A DNA stretch of 64,000 nucleotides from contig CAIIXF020000002.1 in assembly GCA_903813345.2 (NCBI GenBank), positions 27,351,223-27,415,222 on the forward strand. The letters run 5' to 3'. Source of the stretch: Owenia fusiformis (taxonomy: Eukaryota; Annelida; Polychaeta; Sabellida; Oweniidae). Position numbers and translations under genes: made by a program. Positions 1 through 14,600 of the stretch are shown here, one piece after another (position 1 is the first letter of the stretch; every line of letters starts with the position of its first letter). The notes under the pieces were generated by a model. That model saw nothing but the letters and a program-made list of their open reading frames with translations. It made no database searches and had not been told where the DNA came from.

Positions 1-49
1 TCACTTATTTGCTTCATGTCACAAAATTTGGTAACATTTGATTCCTTAC

Positions 50-240
50 AGTGTTCTCCACAAGATTTTTTCTGAAGTGGGCACAAAATTCTCATTCTCA
101 TAATTTAGACTAAAATTGGTCAAACTATGCCCATTTTTCATGATTTTTCTCATTTTTAAATGGGTGCAAATGGATTTTCACTTGGGTTCAAGCCTGTTTT
201 TCAAATCTCAGGTGGGTGCTACACCCACTTGCTTTAAAGG
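50..240 (+). repeat. Dispersed repeat, copy 1 (second copy 12425-12645)
   Basis: About 190 bp that recur with strong similarity near 12425-12645. Shared landmarks in order are GTTCTCCACAAGATTTTT (GTTCTTCACAGGATTTTT in the second copy), AAAATTGGTCAAA, CCCATTTTTCATG (TCCATTTTTCATG in the second copy), AAATCTCAGGTGGGTGC and CCCACTTGCTTTAA. Internal GTGGGTGC motifs recur in both orientations. No inverted ends or target duplication were resolved. Confidence 0.7.
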
Positions 241-2196
241 CTGACGCATATTGTTTAGCAAATCGAACGCTCGTTTCTGGTGTTGGTCACCGTTTAGTAT
301 AAAAGGCCCGATCCCGGAATAATACTCAAGGGTTCACAGGTTCGAGGTCGTTGTGTCAACACCTCTAACTGTTATATAGCATGAGTATATTATAGATCGT
401 CACACATTTATAAAAGGGTCATTTTTATTTTGACAAATCAATTCCACATTTATGGGTGAAGTTTCAGGATCTCCTATTTGTGTATAATAAGGAAAAATTG
501 GCATCTAAATTTCCCCATAACGTAATAGCACACAGCTTGGCATATGAAATATCCTACAAATGAAACAAAGCAAGACAAACCGGTTTCTAATACAAGAATT
601 TATATTGGCTGTTGTACATGTATTATTTGAACGCAATCACTCTTTGGATAACGTTTTCAAAATCATTATAAATGGATTACTTTATCTCAAAGACAATTTC
701 AATAAACTGGATTTTACAGAACTCCCCTTATTTCTTAAAAATGGACTGATCCAGTTGATTCGCCTGGAGCCGCCATATTGTTTTTATACGGGATGCTAAT
801 CGGAACCCTTTAATGCTGGGGAGATCACTGCCTTAATTAATATACAGCTGAACAGGTATTTCTTATTTGTAGAAAATTGAAATTCCATGTATGGTGTATT
901 GACGTTCGTTGTCGTATATTAAAATGAGTTTATAATTCTTCTGCAAGGTTTTAACATTATATTACATTGATTCAATTGTCTTAGTATGTACAAAGGCTAA
1001 CCTAAAAACTCAAAACCTTTATGAGAAGCTAAGGCATGATGTCCAAGATTATCAATACTTGTTGAAGAACGATGTCGATTTTGTTACGAGAGGGGCTAAA
1101 AGATGATTTTGATAGCGAAGAGTTGATTGAGTTGAATTCCCTTATATGAGGGGATAGGGAGGCGATAAAACTGATGCAGAAATTCCTATAATAATGATAT
1201 AACATTAAAATTGTTACATTACAATTATTGTTCATATTGCTATGGATAGTCCAAAAATGGGCAAATTTTTCAAAAAGTAAGTCCATAAATTCTAGTTCCT
1301 GACAGTTAGGTTGATTACACAGATATTATTGTTATTTTGGGTTGTTTTGTTTTTTGGGTCATCCTGCACTGGCTGATCTTGGGGGGGGGGGGGGGTATTA
1401 CTGGGCCTTGTAATGTCCTATTTTTTAATTTTAATTATCAAGAAAATGGGCTTTAAATTTTCATAATTTGGGCTCTTCCAGATCCGCCCCTGCCCTGTAG
1501 ACACCGTTCTGAAGTAATCAGCAAATTCTTAGACATTGAACCTCTGAATGAATGCAACCTGGCACTAAACTATTAAATTTGGCATTAAATCAGCCAGGCC
1601 TTTTATAGCTATTGAATGAAGCCTCTATAGCCATGACATCCTTTAATTACAAACTCACTAAAATCACCTCTGTGTCATGCAATACATCCTCTACAGAACT
1701 ATGTGACCGGCTTTCTATTTCAATTTTAGAATTCCGATATCTGTCTTTACTGTATTTCATCTGTGAAATGTTAAGAATAGTAAAATTCTGAAAAAAGAAA
1801 AGGGGATTGACATCCGACATGTCAGATAGGTTTTGAAATGACATTTGAGGCTACGTCAGGGTCCAAGACAAAGTTTAAAAACATAATTGCCCAGTTTAAC
1901 AAAGGCATTCAATCCATTGCCCAATAGGCAACCAGTTTTTCCAAGTTCATTACCAAGGGCAGGGGTTTCACTCGAATTTCTCACAACAGGCTAGATAAAT
2001 GAAAACAACAGGCAAAATTAATGGAAATCATAAAACATGGAAAAGTCCCTAAAAACAACAGGCAATTTTGTGAAAACAACCGATGAAAATTGCCTGTTGC
2101 TAATGAAACCCCTGAAGGGTAAAAAGTGATTGATTTATAAGAAATTAGGCAGCTGTGAGATTTGATTCTTGTCCAATATATTAACTCATTGCTGAT

Positions 2197-2310
2197 CAAC
2201 CCCGAGATATCTCGTCTATGACGTCATAATTGTATCTGACCAACCCCAAGATATCTCGTCTATGACGTCATAAATGTATCTGACCAACCCCGAGATATCT
2301 CGGGGTGCTT
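2197..2310 (+). repeat. 54-bp tandem repeat carrying TGACGTCA
   Basis: The unit (AACCCCGAGATATCTCG, then TCTATGACGTCATAA, then TGTATCTGACC) occurs just over twice. Each of the two full units carries a perfect TGACGTCA palindrome of the CRE type and a self-complementary GAGATATCTC core. Confidence 0.8.
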
Positions 2311-2604
2311 TACAATAATTGTCACACAATTTGTACCAATAATCTTTGGAAATATTGCAGGGGTCACATGGGGAATACCGTTGGGTGCAATTGAAATATA
2401 TTGTCATCATATTGTCATTGCTGTTTACAATGGTATTAAACATAGCAAAGAGGGTGTTGATACAGTCCATTAAAATGCTAATATGAAAACATGGCATTTT
2501 GATCAATTTTTTATCAAAATGGCCAGTCACCAGCAGAAAACTTCAAAAATAGCTTTGACCAGCAATGAGTTAAAATATTTTTTTATCATTATTGTTTGCT
2601 CCAG

Positions 2605-5600
2605 ATCATTACTGGGAGCCATGATTGCACAATACGTCTCTGGGATCTAGCAGCAGGGAAGTCTAAGGTGACACTGACCAATCACAAAAAGAGCGTCAGA
2701 TCTGTCGTTCTTCATCCCACTCAGTAAGATATTTCTGTTTTAAATATGTGTTCTTGTTGAAGTTTGAGAGATAAACAGTCATGGAATTTTCATAATTTTC
2801 GTCCCATCCCATTTTCATCCATCAATGAAGAAATACATGTACTCTAAAAAAAGAAAAATTAGAGTATATTTCTCTAAATTGTACATAAAGTACTCAAAGA
2901 ATACATCTTATTAACATTCCTTTGTATTTCTTCATTAGATTAAGATTTTTAAAAAAAAAAGAAAAATTAGAGTATATTTCTCTAAATTGTACATAAAGTA
3001 CTCAAAGAATACATCTTATTAACATTCCTTTGTATTTATTCATTAGATTAAGATTTTTCCCAATAATAAAAAAGTTAATAAAAAACTGGTACCATATTGT
3101 AATTTGTTTATCATAGGTACTCATTCGCATCTGGTGCCCCGGACAACATCAAACAGTGGAAATTCCCAGATGGTAATTTCCTACAGAACTTCAGTGGCCA
3201 TAATGCTATTGTTAACTCACTGGCCATGAATGCTGACAATGTGCTCGTCTCAGGAGGTATGCCAACTTATATATTGTTATAGTAGCCATTTTTTGTAAAA
3301 TGTGTTTGATTGTGTTTAGTCAGGCATTTGACACATTTGTTATGCTTATGTAATTGCTACCAGGTTGTGATATTTCATCATTTGAATTCCTTATACATAT
3401 TTTTTGTTATCGCACGATGAAAAAGTGCTTAATTGTTGTTCTTTTATGATGTTGGGCAAGCGGGCTGGTAGCATTTATTAATCTTGTCATGAAAACTTTG
3501 GATGAAAGATGGATGTTTGAGCTCAATGTTTATGGTGCTTAAAGTAAGGTAGAAGAATTTTCAAGGTATCTGCTGACAGATTTTTATTAAGTAGTTTTAT
3601 GTCACCACCAAAAGTGGTGCCATATTGTTATAGTCTCCAACTTTTTTTGGGATGGAGTTCGATGGTTGGTGTTTGGTTGTCAATGTTTGTAACAAATGGG
3701 AGGTGGTGACAGTTTGCATGTTAATGCCTTCATGGGTTAATATATACACTTAAAGCCTGAATCCTTCACCCACCATCTATTGACAGTCATGAAGGCCATT
3801 GCTACAGCAGTTCAGTGTTGTTTTATGAATCTATAAACGAACCCAAATTAACCAAGGGCGAATGTAATACCCAGAATGTGTGTCGTTCTTTCAATTAATT
3901 AACAATGTGTGCAATGAAATAGAGTTAAATTACCGCAAAACGGTGCTGAAAAAATGTGCCTAGGTCTGAGAAATCTTACCGCCTTAACCACTACTTTGGA
4001 ATGAAGACATGCAAAGCCCTGGATGACAATGTCGTTTCACTTCGTTTGGTACACATACTAGGGCCCGGGTATTAAATAAGCCCTTGAATTAACCGCATGA
4101 GTCACTTCTCAACCACTCAGTAAAATTCAAAAAGTTCAGATGACTGATGGAATATGTTCATTCAAAGAGTTTTCTATTTTCCTCTGATTTTGCTACCTCC
4201 TTTCAGCTTTACAAAACTCAATCTTGACTTTCTTTTATGATTTTATAATTTTGGAAATTCAATGAGGATTTATTCTAGTGAACACAACCATAAAAGACAT
4301 AATGCACATACTTATTGTATTTGATAACATACATTTATTAACATTAACATATAACTAACTCAAAACATTTACAAAACAATACATTTACATTTTATTTTAC
4401 TGACATAAACCAGTGTTGTTCAGCACAGTCTATGCACAGTTCCAAAAAACATGGTCAATTAGTCCAGTCTTAATGAGTGAATGGCACTTCAGTTAGTGGC
4501 ATTTTTGTAACTGTGCCTTAGACTGAGTAATATTATTGTGTCATATAATGGGTTCCACAGCATTTATTAACTCTAGAGCATTTAATTATTGTGAAGGATC
4601 ATTTCAGTTTGTAGATTCCAAACAATCTAAAAACTCTAGAGCATTAGAAAATTAAATTAATTCATTATATAAAAACAGCTCCTCGGGGAAATTCTGATTA
4701 TGGACCTACCTGAGACTTATTGACAGCTCAACTCAAAATTACAATATCACTGTTTGCATACAAATGACAGGCCTGTAGCCAGGATTTGCCAAGGTGGGTT
4801 CACTTTTTGAAAAATTCCAGGGGGAGTTCACTTGTGACAATTTTGGTTCAAAAATGACCAAAATCACTTAAAAAGTGCTCAAATGGTGAAAACTGCATGA
4901 TTTTGAAAGATTTTTTGGCCAACGAATCCCCCTGGCTACAGGCCTGAATCACATACACATCTATATCTATGAGCAACTTTGAAATGATTGATGTCTCAGC
5001 CAGAACTGCCAGAAGGATTTCAGTAACTGTTTCATCATGCCAATAAGTCAAAAGATTGTGCTGAGAATTGGTCAGTAAAATATATTACTTTATTTGATTA
5101 AGTGCACCGCATTGAGATATTTATCTTAGATTTATAAGTCTCTAAGTCATTAGGGAGTAGTTTATCAAAATTGATTGTCTTTGTGTTTTGGACACATTTC
5201 ATAAAGGCCTGATGCAATTTGAATTTGATACATATGATGATGGATAACTTTAGGGTATTGAACTTTTGCTATTCATTTTAGCTCAATGAGACCATGTCAT
5301 CTGTTGACTCGTTCTTCAATCTGTTTGTCTGTCCATTAACAATTTTCAAACAATTTGCAATATTGAAATTTTGCGGCTATTAATTTTTGATAATTAGTAA
5401 ATTCCTGGAAATTTCGCAACAGTATATTTCACGAATAAGAGCTATTAGAATTTTGTGGCTGTTATATTTTGCAAAGTTTCAAAACTTGCTGAAAGCGCAA
5501 AATATAGTACCAACCTTTTATGAGGGTCCATGGTATCATAAAAACAATTTATACCATTGGTTATGGCTCATACTTTCGCCTTGTTTTAGAGAAATTTGCA

Positions 5601-8600
5601 TTTTGTTGTCATTTTCACCATTTAAGCCCACCATTATATTACCATTTTATGTTTACATTTTTTTAACAGTTTCACCACAAAAAAAATTATACATATTTTC
5701 TCTAATGCTGAATACATTGTCCATTAAACACATTTAATTAAAATCTAATTTCCAATTTGAATTCCAGTCTATTGAAGAAATTGTTAATAAATAGGTGTCT
5801 CTGTGTGGAATATCACAACATTTTCTAATACTGCCCCATGGTCTTCAAAGTGGGGGATTTCCCTATGAGTTCCATTGAACATATTTGAGACATCAGATCT
5901 TTTATTAACTCCCTTCTGCTTAATGAGCTTCGGACACAACATACGTTTAAAGGCAAGTTTAAACCTTGCGTTAAAGAATGGGTAAAGCAAGGGATTGATG
6001 GTTGAGTTTATCCACAGTAACCAGAAAGCTACTTCAAAGACTGTGGGATGTACACAGGTTGGACAGAGGGAAATCATCAAAGCTGCTATCTCATATGGCA
6101 TCCAACATATCCCGAAAACACCGACTAGGATACTCAAAGAAATCACTGCTTTTTTGTCATCGAGAAATTTTGCCCGTATTTTGTCTATTTTTGGAGTTTT
6201 AACTATCGTTGCGCTTGGGAATAAGTTGTTTTGATTATTACTGTCATGATGAGTCTTGTCATGATGAGTCTTGTCATTGTGGGTCTTGTCATTATGAGTC
6301 CTGTCATTGTGAGTCTTTCCAATTATTGGACTGTTCCTGATATCATTACCTTCCCCTACTAAAGTTGATCTTGTAAGTACAGATGTATAAGAGTTTAAGG
6401 ATTCTTTGCTCTCATTGACACCTGCCACATTGTTTAATCTGGTAGCGTGTCTTACCTCTGTAGAGTGTCCATGCGTAATGTGTCCATCAGTATTGTGTCT
6501 GGTGTCTTTGTTGTATTTATTATTAGCATTGTTTCGTTTGTACGGACTCTCAGAGTTGTAGGAGTTCTCAGAGTTAGGGTTGTTGACGGTGCGATGCCTC
6601 CTGACGGACATGTTCCCGTTAGTGGTGCGTCTAATGCTGATGAACATAAGGGTATACAAGATACACACGGTGGTGAATGGGATGAAAAATTCAATCACTT
6701 GACTGAATAACAAGTAACCTAAGTTGTTATAGAATTCTACGAAACATTGGTCATCTGGAACGACGCTATTCCCAACCCACATATCCCAGAATGCAATAGC
6801 AGGCATGTATGTGATGAATCCCGCTAACCACGGTGTTATGATGTAAATCAGTTTAACTTTATGTGAATCCTGCGCCAAGCGGTGTTTCAGAGGGTATGCT
6901 ATGCTGTAATAACGATCCATACATATTAACATGATGTTCACGGATGAGACACAGCCCACTAAGTAATCGAACACCAACCATATCTTACACGCGATTCTCC
7001 CCATTGGCCACGTCCCTGTCACGAGGTAGGGTATATACAGAGGGATACATAGGACCCCTAAGATTAGATCAGCTACCGCCAAATTCAGCACGAGATAGTT
7101 ATTAAATGTACGCAAATTTTTATAGAGCGTAAATGCAGTTAGCACCAATATGTTCCCAAATATGGTCAAAAGTGCCATAAGTGACGTCATGATAATAAGT
7201 ATCACAGTTACCTCAGTGGAGAACTTAGCTTGTTGCGGAACATAGATTGTTTCATTGTCATTTGATAGATTCGTTGTTAGGGTCTCCGTTCCATTCGTAT
7301 AAGATGGAATGGTATTCGTTGTTGTGTTCATGGTGAAATTATCTTTCTTTCGATCTTGCTTTATTACGTCAATAAATTGTCCAATCTTTCAAATGAAAAA
7401 ACAAATCGAGAAATATCACCATTGTGAGAATTAAAAAATCCACTTGTGAAAATATTTATGTTCCTTTTTCATTCTGTCTCTATGTCACTATTTCAGCTGT
7501 ATTTTTACAATATTATCCACTTCGTCACTATTTCATCAGCTTTGTTTTTATTTTTGTTTCATTTTTTTTATTCATAATTTATTTATTTTGTTTGATTTAC
7601 TTGCTTTTTTATGTGCTTTCCATGTTTATGATGTAATAATATTCCTATCCTGTCTTCTGCGCAAATTGTAATGTTTAGAGTCAACAGTTTCGTGACATAA
7701 CACCAGCCTTCCCAAAGCTATATCTACTTGTCCAACTTCCTTATTTTATTATTTTAGTGAGGAATTTGATGATACAACAACCAAATGTTATCTACCATTT
7801 TTCAAATTTTTGTACAGTTCTCCAATTTTGATTGACCTTATCATCTTGATGTATTGAGTTGGAGAAATTCCACAGATTCATGAAATCACATATCTATTGA
7901 TGTTTTATCTCTATTTCTTCCCAATTTAGTAAAGTGTTAAATCCTTTTTTACCTTTATTTATATTTTGATAAATCATCTGCCATTAGCTATTAACTCAGT
8001 TTTACAATTGTGCAATTTTAATCTGATCTCTACTCCATAAATTGTATTTGTTTTGCTTGTTATCGTGTGAAATAAAAACTTTCATGACGCTAACTAGATA
8101 ACTGTTATCTGTTTCTCCGTCTCTGCTAGATGAACAATTAATAGAGTATTAGCATCTCTATCCACAGACTACAACTCCCTTACAAAAAAATCTTGTGCAT
8201 TTCTTACAAAATTTTGTGCTGTTCGTGCTTTGTCCATTCTAAACCAAAAAGATAAGCAGAATTATAAATGATGTAATCACTTGTTTAGAAATCAAGAAAA
8301 TTAGATGCATTACAAATTTTTCAGAGACAAAAATGTTGTTATTTGTATCATAACTTTGCATTTTTTGAAGGGACCTGTCATGTTGGATCCAAGAAGAAAA
8401 TCTGTGGGGATTTCTAATTGCATGATTGTGATATATTTAATATATATACAGTGTATGGTTATTAATTATTAATTATATACTAATTAATGAAATAAAGTTT
8501 AGATTAATTAACAACATTAACAAGAAATCTAATTTTGAGTACTTATATTTGTATTTGTACCAAATTCCTTAGGAGAGTTAACTCGTGAATTTATCCAGGC

Positions 8601-11600
8601 TGTTTCAATTAAAGATCATTAGAAAATTAACTTAACACTTATGCAATGTGCCTACTAAGTATTATCATCTGCAGACAAGGATTTTGGAAGTTTGATAACT
8701 ATCTGTATATGAGGGGAAGAGTCAAGAAATCAATTATCATCTTAAATCAAATTTAAACCATTCAGGGGTGATGAAAATATCTATTTGTTATGTCATATGA
8801 ATCTAGAAATATGGCAATGATCTTTTCTGTCATTTTTGTTGTTTTCTTCAAAGTATGATTCTTAAAAAGTTGAACAGGGGTAAAGCCAGAAACAATTTTT
8901 TGCATCGACAGTCATTACTTTTTGGATATGACCCCTTAGCCTTTCAAAGGGAAAGGATAAACAGTAACTGTTAATATAGAGAGAAAGTGCATGTGATACA
9001 TATTTGCTGTTATTCACTTTACATTACTCTTGTAGTGCATTCCTTATTAAAGCCATATGGAATACCTCTTGGATTTAAACATTATGAAATTTTTTATCTG
9101 GTGGTGACGTATTTTTATAGTCTCCAACTTTTTTTATGGCTGGTGTTCAGCGGTTGGTGTTCAGTGTTCGGTGGTTGGTGTCTGTAACAAATGGCTGGTA
9201 GTGACATTTTGCATGTTAATGCCTTTTTCGTTCTACTTTATTTTTTTCATGATTATGCTTAAAAGGAGAGATACTTTTCTTCTTTTTTGCCTAACTTTTT
9301 TGCGAGGGAGGGGTTTTATAAACAGGATTGAAATAATATGTTTTCGGTTGTTGACCCAGTCTCATATATATTCACTAGGAACTCCTATCAAATCTAAGCT
9401 ATCCCTGTTTTTCTGAAAACATTTTCATGATATTTAAATTGCTGCCTATGCATATAATTACCCTTTACATTTGCCATTTTACTCATTTATATTCACAAAC
9501 CAAATCCCATATTTATTTATCACTTCAAGTATCAACATATGTCAATATATTACATCCATTCATTTCTCACTTATTCCTTTCTTTGTCCCGATCAGTGAGG
9601 AATTGCATGAAATTCTTGATATTTTATAATCAGGTTAGATAATTCTAACAAGATTATGAAAAATGATTCAATATCCATCAAGATCAATCAGGGAGTTTTA
9701 ACGAAGACCTCCGCTGGGTTCGGCGTTTGAGTTAATGATAAGCTGAAAACACAAATGAGACCGAGGAACTTAATAATAAAGAGATTGTAATGCATAACAT
9801 GTTGAAGTGGAAGGAAGATGGATCTCCGCAGTCCTCAGTAAATGTTAGTGACAGTATCCATTCAATTTGAAGTTTATAAAAGATATATTTCGGTAATTGA
9901 CTTCCTTTCCCAATAAATCAGATTGGTAATATCAAAATTACAATAGCGTATAAAACTCAGTTTTGTACACAGCCATGAAAAACATCACCAATAAGGTCAT
10001 TGCCCGATGTTAATGACTGGAACAATCCCCTTAATTTAGGGAAAAGTTTGTGGCTTTGCAATTGACTTATGATAGCACAAATCTGATATTTTCAATTCAG
10101 AGAAATCATGAAAGAAATAGAAATCTACGATTGGAGAATCAATTAGTGATTTATGGGAATTGTTCGGCAACTCTTTCTTAGCCTTCCTTCTAATTAGTCA
10201 ACCCGTGTCTTTAGATTCCTCAGTCATGCTTATTTCACTCAATTTCTCTCTAAAATTTGAATGAAGTGCCAGACTTTTCAGCATTTCTATACAATTTAGA
10301 GTATCAGCTACATTTTTGTTTACTTTATTCCTTATTTTTTCTTCCCTTTTGCACTCTATTTTCTATTTTAAAACATGATGATGTGAGATTACAACCAATG
10401 GTAAAACACTAATATACTTTACTGCTTTACTAATAGAATATAAACAGGAAGTGCTAAGAACTTTAGCCTAATTGTATATGTCCTTTACTATTAATGTTAA
10501 AAAGAAGCTGTCCTACTCAAATAAGTTTTCTAAATGTACATTTTTTAAAATGTCCTTACTATTAATGTTTTAAAGAACCTGTCCTACTCAAAAAGGTTTT
10601 CTAAATGTACATTTTACAAAATGTCCTTACTATTAATGTTTAAAGAAGCTGTCCTACTCAAATAAGTTTTTTAAATGTACATTTTACAATGCAAAATGAC
10701 CTTACTATAAATCTTATAAATAATCTGTCCTACTCAAATAAGTTTTCTAAATGTATATTTTACACTACAATTTATTTCAAAATGATTTTTTTTATATATT
10801 TTAAAAGTGACTTATGAAAAGGCGAAAGATGGATTGTTCTTTTAGATCTCTGAGTACTTTAAATTTTATATCTTATTTTTTATTAGCTCATTTTATTTTT
10901 AATAAAAAATGTTGCTTTCCAAATAAGATGCTTGCATTAAGTGTAAATTTTAGGAAACAAAGTCTGAAAGGAATGGTTATTACACAATGCATTTAGTCTT
11001 GGGCTTAAATTCTTTTCACAGGTTGCAAAATGTTTTCTACAATATCATCCGATGGATACAAAATCACTAAAAGAACATATTTTCTATGAAACTTTTTGCA
11101 TATGTCAAGCTGACAAAGTATCAATTTCAATCTGATGAGTCCAATCATCACCATGACAACTGTTTACCTAGTGACTTCGTTATTAGTTATATAACAGAAT
11201 GCAGTTACATGAAATAGCACATTCTGATTGGCTGGAATTGGACACACCTTGCCTGGAGCTATGTGTGAATTTACAATCACAGTAACCTGCAATATGCGCT
11301 TTAAAAGTGAAATGATTTGATTGTCCAAGATTCAAATCTCTTTTATCAGTCTAATGAATCTTTATTGTCTTTTTACAACATTAAATCACAATCTATCAAT
11401 TAGTTTCAATAAAGCAAGTTGAATTAAATTCTCAGGGAGAGAAGCATGTGGAATCACATCTTTCCGTTTCATTTGAAAGTATAAGTGTTAACTTTACCTT
11501 ATCATTTAATTTGCCTATTGCCTAATATTTGCCAGATTTGGAAAGTTAAATGTCGGAGATATTATCTTCATAGTGTTATCTAATGGGAAGTTTCTTGTCA

Positions 11601-14600
11601 TTTAGAAAATTAAATTTCGCCAAATTAACCACTCGGATTAAATACCACTTATACAGTGCTCTGATATTTGACATATTTTCTGTTTTACTGAAAATATGGG
11701 TTGATGTTTAACACAACTTTCTTGCTTATTAGTAACTTAGATACTTTGTAACTTAGTTAGCTGTTAATATGTCACCACCATTAAGTGCTACATTTTTGTA
11801 ACCATTTGCAAACATTTACTTGGTAGTGATATGTTGTCATGTAAATGCTTCATTTTCTACTAGGTTTGCGTGGTATTTCTTTCTCAACATGATCTGCTTT
11901 GATCCTTTCTGATCTCAGTTGGATCTCTTTTGATCCCATACGCTCGAACTTGATCTCTTTTGTAATAGAAACTGCAGGGAAACCTATCAATGTGAATAAC
12001 ACCATAAACTGAAGTTTGTAAGATGCTTTAGTCTCATTTTTAACATGTCCTTTTCTCCCATGTTCTAAGACCCTCTACCTCTAGTCTAAATAAATAAACC
12101 ATTTTCAGTACAGTAAAACCCGTCTTATCTGAACGCCACTTGGATATGCCAAAAGTGTTCAGATTGACAGGTTTTCGCATTTCTATGGCAGATTTAGAAA
12201 AAGGAACAGACAAAAGCAATTCATATTGAGAAGTGTTCAGAATAAAATGGTCTTCAGATGTATAACTGTAGTTTGATTTTCCTTTCTTAAAAGAGAACTT
12301 CATCTACTGTACTTCATGTACTATACCTCTAGGCTCTAAATACATACTGATGTCAACATCTTTTCCATGTGGTGGATTGTTCGTTTTAGACAAGTTTTAC
12401 TGTATATTTGCATGGACTATGTTGTCTTTACAGTGTTCTTCACAGGATTTTTCTCAAGTGGTTGCTAAATTCTCATTTTCACAATTCGGACCAAAATTGG
12501 TCAAAATATGTCCATTTTTCATGTTTTTTCACATTTTCAAGTGGGTGCTAATGGATTTTCAGGTGGGTGCAAGCCTCTTTTTAAAATCTCAGGTGGGTGC
12601 TGCGCCCACTTGCTTTAATGCTGGGAGATCACTGCTTTAGATCCCCCGTGTTTTAATCAGTAAAATCATCCTTGGATTTGCAGAATATGATCGGGAAAAT
12701 TAACTTTATTTGTTAACAATATTTATTAATGATGATGGATGACAAGGAGGCGTACATAAAAAAAGTATTTCGATGTAGGTGTTTCAATCAAAGTTACCAA
12801 GCATTAAGAAAGGTGTTCAAAGAATGTTCGGTCACACCTTGAGAGACTCTCAAAATTATTGAAAATCTATCAAATGCAATGTTTCATTCTTTTATGCAAT
12901 GCATACTGACTTGGGAGCTATTTTTGCCACTTTCAAATATGTACACCTTTTTCTGAGACAACTTGATCTATGAGACTGTATAGACTATAATAGGCCTATC
13001 GATGCATACATATAACTATTTGTAAAATGATATACACAATAAATAATAAATAAAGATAAGAGAATTGATACAAACTCATTAAAAAGATATAATATTACAT
13101 ACATTATTTTATGGATCTAAATAACTCTCATTATTACAATTATATCCGTAAAAGTGTTGAGATTGTAAAGATATGTTGATAAAGTGAATAATATAACAGA
13201 AATGATTGACCATGATTGACCAAGAGGATAATGTGCTTCCATAAAACCACATTTTGAAGACCTTTAAATCACAATACAAAAACAAGGTGTCTGGTTTCCA
13301 ATTGTTGGGATCATCATTCATTATAATGGGTTTCATGATGCCATATTATATATCATACTTTTTAATCTAAAATGGATATAAATCACATCCTATTATATCA
13401 CAAAAGTGTCAAGATTGTAAATATATACTGATGAATTGAATAATGTAATTTTACCTAGGCCTTCCTAGTATGTAAAGTAGTGTTATGTAAAAATAATGCG
13501 ATTTAATAGAACTTAACTTAATAAAATGAAGTGAATACTATAATGAGAAGTGATTGGCCGAGAGGATAATGCTTAAATAAAACCATTGAATGCTGTTGAA
13601 TCGCAATATAAAGGTGTCTGGCTACCAGTTGTGAGTAAATCATTCTTCTGTTCTATACTCGTGTTTTCAGTATAACAATATATTTGGCAGCAGGGGCTTA
13701 GTGGCAAGCTGCAAACATATCTTGAGGGAACATCTAAAAATATCAGTGATGAAGGAAGCATTATATAAATAAAAGCAGGACACAAATTGATATATCACTT
13801 TGAAAAGTGAAATCGCTGCCGTGGTATTTACCCAGCATGCCCAAAACTTTAATAATGAGATTTTCACACTATCTGCTCTTTTATCTGTAAAAAATTCAAG
13901 TTGAACAGATAAGATGACAACATTTATGTATCGCCCCCCCCCCCCACTACCCAGCAGCATTCCCCCACCAACCAACCAGCGGCACCCCCCCCTCCCTCCA
14001 CCAAGCAGCAGCATAAGACAGTATTTTTCTAAGTATTAATTTATTTGTGAGCCTTTATAATTATGGGGTCTGGTTTTTGCTGGTCGCCACCTTGCAGCTT
14101 TAACATAATTACAATATTTGCATGATCTTTTGAATCTATGATAACAGACAAAAAGCTCCAGATCAAAACAAGTCCTTATAAACAGATATTACTAATAGAA
14201 AATAGAACAGGTAATCTGAGGAAAAGATATAACGAGTCAGTAAAGAGTTTATGGCATTATTGTTTTGTATTTTAATTTATTTGATCTTAGCTTTGGTATT
14301 AGTAGCACTCTTCTAATGGCAGGAAATTCTATGTAACATTCTGATACTAATAGCATCTTTCTATTTCACCTGAAACATGCTCTGATATTATGAGGCATAT
14401 TCTGTGATCCGAGCACATCAGATGGGAAGAGTTATAACTGTCAATAAGTGTGATAGTTATCATGTAATCATTTACCTTAATGTCAATACATTACATAATA
14501 GGCATTGTATTTAACAGCAGATATTCTAACAGGTACAGGCACACACCTTTTATGACCCCAATTAGATGAAATATGAGCTGGGATGAAAGATCTCAAAAAT

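Larger units (their letters stand above)
1..2604. other. Upstream PLRG1 intron or flank, repeats only
   Basis: I see no exon here. The segment 50-240 is a dispersed repeat with a second copy at 12425-12645; both end in the phrase GGTGGGTGC...CCCACTTGC. A run of G lies at 1379-1394. A 54-bp unit is repeated about 2.2 times at 2197-2310. The PLRG1 WD exons that should precede 2605 were not found, so this is probably intron. Confidence 0.5.

Noticed and set aside
330-352. CACAGGTTCGAGGTC, similar to a tRNA B box
   Set aside because: No matching A box, acceptor stem or anticodon arm can be folded nearby; no tRNA or clear tRNA-derived SINE.
6452-6694. Open frame on the minus strand with a Thr/Leu-rich product, and plus-strand frames at 5995-6234, 6002-6202 and 6447-6710
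   Set aside because: These are shadow frames of the receptor gene on 5784-7331.
13667-14014. 115-residue minus-strand frame with Gly-rich start
   Set aside because: The Gly-rich part is a poly-C/CCA run translated; the rest shows no motif.
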